Shown piece after piece: positions 59,101-64,000 of a stretch of 64,000 bases of DNA (positions within the stretch are counted from its first letter, which is position 1; the number at the start of each line of letters is the position of its first letter). Origin of the DNA: Hysterangium stoloniferum. Taxonomy: Eukaryota; Basidiomycota; Agaricomycetes; Hysterangiales; Hysterangiaceae. A program made the position numbers and the translations under genes. The notes beneath the pieces were generated by a model that saw nothing but the letters and a program-made list of their open reading frames with translations, was not told the DNA's origin and did not search any database. The stretch lies in the NCBI GenBank assembly GCA_015178975.1, contig WHVD01000062.1, positions 186,001 to 250,000 of the forward strand, given 5' to 3'.

Positions 59101-61520
59101 CGATGAATCAGACTCTGAAGCAGACAACTCTATTTCGAACCCCACTCCCAAGGTACTTAACGGTAGACGTATCAGGAGGAACGTCAAACTGGCTACAAGG
59201 AAAGAAAGCAAAAGACCTAGAGTCCAATACCCCCGATCCAGTCGGCTTATGAAGGAAGATTCAACTATTATCTATCGCAGAAGGGACCCTCCGGGTGGAT
59301 ATTCCAGTATTGGGATTTCAGCATTACATGTCTACAGACGCGTAGGGAATTCAGAAGCCTCAAATCCTATTAAAATTAGGCTGGACGCTGGGGCCGACCT
59401 CTCCTTAATTTCGGAAGACTTCTATAAGGAACTAGAGGACTGCCCTAAGCTCAAGCAAGGACTCAAGCTGCACCTCGTACAACTTACTGGTAATGCCAAA
59501 GTATTAGGATATGTCAATGTCCCCATTTATCTCGAGGACGACACCAGTATGCTCCTTAAATTTACCGCCGAAACGTACATTGTCCGAGGTATGACCGTCC
59601 CGATTCTTCTTGGAGAAGACTTTCACGTGAACTATGAGATCGGGACACTGCGAGACCAACCGCTGGGCTCCAGATTGATTTTGCCTGGGAGAGCAGGATC
59701 TATCCCAGCCAGTTCTTCCAAGGAGCCACAGCCTTTAGCCTTTTCAATTAGCAAGATCCCCCTTGAGGAACTAACCAATGACTCACCTGAATTGACTTCC
59801 AAACCAGACAAAGGAGTGCGTACTGAAAGAGTCGCACGGGCCTTGCAGGATTGTACTATAGAACCGGAATTGGCTCGACTAGTACCAATCTTTGTAGGAG
59901 ATCTTACTGGTGACCAATGGATAGTTGAGGGAATTGTCTTGCAAAATGACGATGGGAGTATACTAGCTGCTCCCACCACCGCCATCTCTAGGGAACGCGC
60001 CACAATACCTCTCGCTAATCCCTCTCCGATGCCAAGAATCATTAGACGAGGGGAAACTGTTGGATTAATTCACGACGTGAACAAATGGGCCCAGACCCCT
60101 AGATCTTCGACTGAGAAAGCTTCGATGCAGTCAACGGCAACCAAGATCGCCCATCTCGTCGAGAGTCTATCAAGAATAGAAGAGGAACATGTCCTTAATC
60201 CTCACTCTTCCGGACTGCCCCCAGAATGGGAACTCGCAGACGATTTCGACCCAGCAGGCCCTAAAACATCAGAGGTTGCCACCACGGAAATGTTTCATGC
60301 GGAAGATCTGCATAAGCTGGTTAAACTTAGGACCTGACATCCCTACCGACGTCTCCTCCCACTTGGAGTTGGTATTAACTAAGAACATCCTAGCCTTTGG
60401 AGTAGACGGGTGATTGGGACAAGTAGATGTCAAGGTCACTGTCCCGTTGAAAGAGGGCGTGCAACCTATTTCAATGTCAATGTTCCCAACCTCCCCAGCT
60501 AATAGGAAGGTCATTGATGAACAAATGGATACTTGGTTCCAGCAGGGAGTAATCGAACTGTCCAAGAGTCCTTGGGGGGCGCCAGCCTTTGTCGTCTATC
60601 GTAACGGGAAACCACGAGTAGTGATTGACTATAGAAAGTTGAACAGCCTAACAGTCCCCGACGAATTTCCACTGCCACGCCAGTCGGAAATCATGCAAGT
60701 GCTCTCGGGCTCCAATGTCTTATCTTCCTTCGATGCACTAGCCAGTTTTACCCAACTCGAAATGTTAGATGAAGACAAGCCGAAGACCGCCTTCAGATCC
60801 CATCGAGGACTGTGGCAATTCAGGAGAATGCCCTTTGGACTTCGTAATGGACCTTCTATATTCCAAAGGGTTATGCAAACCGTACTTGCACCTTACTTAT
60901 GGATATTCTGCCTAGTCTATATTGACGACATCGTGATCTTTTCTAAGACATGGGATGATCATCTAGAACATTTAGACCAGGTTTTACACGCCATAATTGC
61001 AGCAGGAATCACTCTCTCGCCAAAAAAGTGCTACGTGGGGTATAATTCGATTCTACTGCTAGGACATAAGGTGTCTAGACTCGGCTTTTCAACCCATCAA
61101 GAAAAGGTCGCTGCTATATTAGAATTAGCTATGCCTTCTAAGATAGCAGATCTTCAACATTTTCTAGGGATGGTTCTGTACTTCTCTGCGTACATACCAT
61201 TTTACTCCTGGATGGTTGCTCCACTTTTCAACCTCTTGAAGAAAGGAGTTTGTTGGAATTGGGATTCTGAACACGCCCGAGCTTTTGAGGACATCAAGGT
61301 TGCATTGAGCTCAGCTCCAGTACTTGGACACCCCGTGAGCGGTATGCCTTATCGGTTATACACAGATGCCTTGGACTTCGCGTTAGGATGTTGTCTCCAA
61401 CAAATACAGAAAATGATGCTTAAGGACCTAAAGGATACGAAAATTTATGCCCAAGCATGAGCAGCCTTCGATCAATCATGAGATGTGCCCATCTTTGTTA
61501 CTTGTTATAAAACCAAAGAG

Positions 61521-62360
61521 TGTTACGACCGGACAATCCCGCCGGACTCCGGGCACTAACCCGTACACCCCCACGCGCTACAAGCACCAATTGTCTGTTT
61601 ATAGGATTTCCCGCCCGGACTCCGTCACGTCAAGACTCATTACGTTCGACCTCATTACGACACATATCAGTCACCGGACTTCCCCCGGACTCCGTCTCTG
61701 TCTATGTCTGTCTTTGTCCCACGCATCAGTCACCGGTCCCCACTTAGAATCCCGTCACCACTCTAATTGAGCCCCGTTCCCATTTTAGTCAAATGACCTG
61801 TCACGATTTAGGACTCCACTCCCGCTCCGTTTCCCGTTATGGGTTATGGTTTGTCACGATTCGGACTCCACTCCGTTCCGTTCCGTTCCTAACACCAATT
61901 TGGTGTTTACTATTCCCATTTCATGTTTTGTTAGTTTCGTTTCACCATTACTGGATTTGGTATGTCATTCACTCCATGGTCTATATAAACTGGCAGATGT
62001 TGTACATACAATCCAGTCAGAAAATTAGCTTAGATTCCCCCAGTAATCTAATTACATTTTCCACTCTAAAAACCTTACTTGATCTACATTGCTCGCACTA
62101 GTCAGAGCCCACGGGCTCCGGGGCATCTATCTCTCTCAACCAACTCAACTCACGACCCACAACCTCCAACTTACGACCCACAACCCCCGACTTACGACCT
62201 ACGACCCACGAACCCCGCCCGGACTCCCCAGGATCCCCGTCCGTCCGTTTGAAATTGGACAACACGATCTAGCGAGGGCGCAGCCTATAAGCTGAAGCCA
62301 AGTCCTACCGGATATCCCGTGGGTTTCTCCGGAGACCTGGCCTGTGTTTGTATCCTAACA
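61521..62360 (+). mobile_element. Solo LTR, type B, complete, inside the Gypsy pol
   Basis: 840 bp starting TGTTACGACCGG and ending GTATCCTAACA, flanked by a perfect AAGAG target duplication (61516-61520, 62361-62365). It is the only complete type-B LTR in the window and defines that type. It lies within the RNase H part of the Gypsy element and is therefore younger than it. Confidence 0.93.
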
Positions 62361-64000
62361 AAGAGCCGGAATTTACCTGGACAGATTCCTGGGCCGCAGA
62401 CTTTGACGACACCAATGTCACGGTCAAATGTGTCATCGCCTATTGGAGCCGTACACTCAAGCAAGCAGAATGTAACTATTCAGCCACAGAGCGAGAAGCG
62501 TTAGCCGCTAAAGAAGGATTAGTCCATTTCCAGCTCTTTATCGAAGGAGAACATATCCTTCTGATCACTGACCATGCGGCGTTACAATGGGCCAGATCTT
62601 ACGAGAATACTAATCGTCGACTGGCCGCATGGGGGGCGGTATATGCTGCATACCCTGGTCTGGAAATCCTACATAGAGCAGGACGAATACATAGCAATGT
62701 TGACCCATTGTCCAGACTTCCTCGAGTACCAGACTATGCTAGCCCCGTGAGAGACGACCTTTTACCGATCATAGTGGACTCTCATAACCGGAAAGACGAT
62801 GAGATGTTATGGGAGAACAAACCAGCGGAAAAGGCCGTCTTTTTCACTCATCACGAGTTAGTCGAACCAGTCGGAACCATGGAAGAGGTCCCCCAAACGA
62901 AATGGGACTTGCACAACCTCCCTAGAAACAATGAAACCGATGAAGTGAATTTTACTCTCTCGAATCCACAATTGCTTATAGAGATCGACGAAAATTATGC
63001 TAAGGAACTTCGTGATGGATACCTGAAAGACCCTGCCTTCAGAAATTATTACGCCACCGATCCCATTTCTCCAAACATGGTAACTACTCCTTTGCATTAT
63101 TTCATCGGCAAGAATAAGCTATTGTTCTTTCGAGATTCGGACTGGAAAAGTCGAATCTGCATTCCTAGCAGCATGACGATGACCATACTCAAGCTGATAC
63201 ATGATAATCCCTTCGAAGGAGCTCATGCAGGCGGCCACAGGCTCTTTAATCTGATGAAGGACCATTTCGTCTGGCCAAGGATGTTGCATGACTGTGTGGC
63301 GTACGCTCGCAGCTGCGACATATGCCAGAAAACTAAAGTTGATCATTCCGCTCGACAAGGAGCTCTTCGACCCGCGGATGTACCCCTAAGGCCATTTGAG
63401 GTTGTCTCGATGGACCTGATTACCGGATTGCCTCCTTCTACAGAGGGTGCTTATTCAGCCATCTTCGTCGCCATGGATAAACTCACTCGTTTCTTAATTT
63501 GTGAACCCACCACTTCAGATCTATCCGCAGAAGGATTCGCGTGAATCTTCGTGAATAAGGTAGCCGCTCCTTTCGGCCTACCTTCAAGGATAATCTGTGA
63601 TCGAGACAAGAGGTGGACCTGTAGGTTCTGGAGAGAGGTCTGCAAGGTATACGGAAGTGCCCTTGTGGTATCCTCGTCCCACCATCCTCAGACCGACGGT
63701 CAAACGGAGAATGCCAATGCTATCGTGGAGCAAATGCTCAGAGCGTACTGTGCCTCTTCGAAGGAGGAATGGTCTAAATAGACTCAAGTAGTGGCTCATA
63801 CCTACAATTCGATGGTTTAAAGCTCAACAAGCTATGCGCCGGCCTTTTTACTGATGGGCTACTTACCAAGAAGAATGTCTAGCTGTCTAGGAGGAGACGA
63901 CCCTGTGGTCCCCAGAGAATTATCAGATAGCCCTGTAGCCGACCAATGGATCTTAGAATTGGAAAACCACCGACAAGTAGTGTGGGATTCGATTGCGCGA

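Larger units (their letters stand above)
55567..64000 (+). mobile_element. Ty3/Gypsy retrotransposon, broken, runs off the window
   Basis: The 5' LTR (55567-56161, type A) is followed by a primer-binding site and then gag and pol. Parts: gag amino region (56240-57400), capsid-like region (57700-58380), CCHC zinc knuckle (58556-58597), protease with an LDAGAD motif (near 59390), reverse transcriptase with YIDD (60919-60930), RNase H, then integrase with a zinc-binding part and catalytic core (about 63170-63780). Reverse transcriptase before integrase is the Gypsy order. The element carries roughly half a dozen coding breaks plus an inserted type-B LTR (61521-62360), so it is old and inactive. 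The 3' end lies beyond the window. The solo type-A LTRs elsewhere come from this family. Confidence 0.93.

Overview
This 64-kb window looks like nuclear DNA of a mushroom-type basidiomycete (Agaricomycetes). The coding genes are densely split by introns of about 45-66 nt, most with a CTAAC/CTAAT-type branch sequence. There is a hydrophobin-type secreted protein, and the flanks are packed with LTR retrotransposon debris. No organelle, bacterial or rRNA/tRNA sequence was recognised.

Layout. (1) 1-9.5 kb is a transposon graveyard: a 19-bp satellite, a broken Tc1-type DNA transposon, and several solo LTRs of related types (called A, A2, B and C here), some nested and several with perfect 5-bp target duplications. 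(2) 9.5-40 kb is a compact gene island: translin (-), SEN1 helicase (+), DHR1/ECM16 DEAH helicase (-), SGF29 (+), a histone-fold protein (+), a hydrophobin-like secreted protein (-), an acidic nuclear-type protein with an Scm3-like motif (+), DUG2 (-) and an RPAP3-type co-chaperone (+). (3) 40-55.5 kb is again repeat-rich. It holds one nearly pristine Ty1/Copia element (42758-48232, perfect GACAT target repeat, LTRs differing by one base) and a nested pile of solo LTRs. (4) From 55567 to the window end lies an old, broken Ty3/Gypsy element whose 5' LTR is of type A; a type-B solo LTR sits inside its pol region.

The island genes are mostly nuclear housekeeping functions: RNA termination (SEN1), ribosome assembly (DHR1), RNA binding (translin), SAGA chromatin reading (SGF29), R2TP-type complex assembly (RPAP3) and a possible CENP-A chaperone. 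DUG2 belongs to cytosolic glutathione turnover. Gene starts are often paired head to head (TSN/SEN1 228 bp apart, DHR1/SGF29 374 bp, DUG2/RPAP3 201 bp), and SEN1/DHR1 end tail to tail 163 bp apart.

Exon models were built by eye from GT-AG (twice GC-AG) sites and reading frame. Every multi-exon model given sums to a whole number of codons, but none has been tested against transcripts. Names of the LTR types are local to this report.
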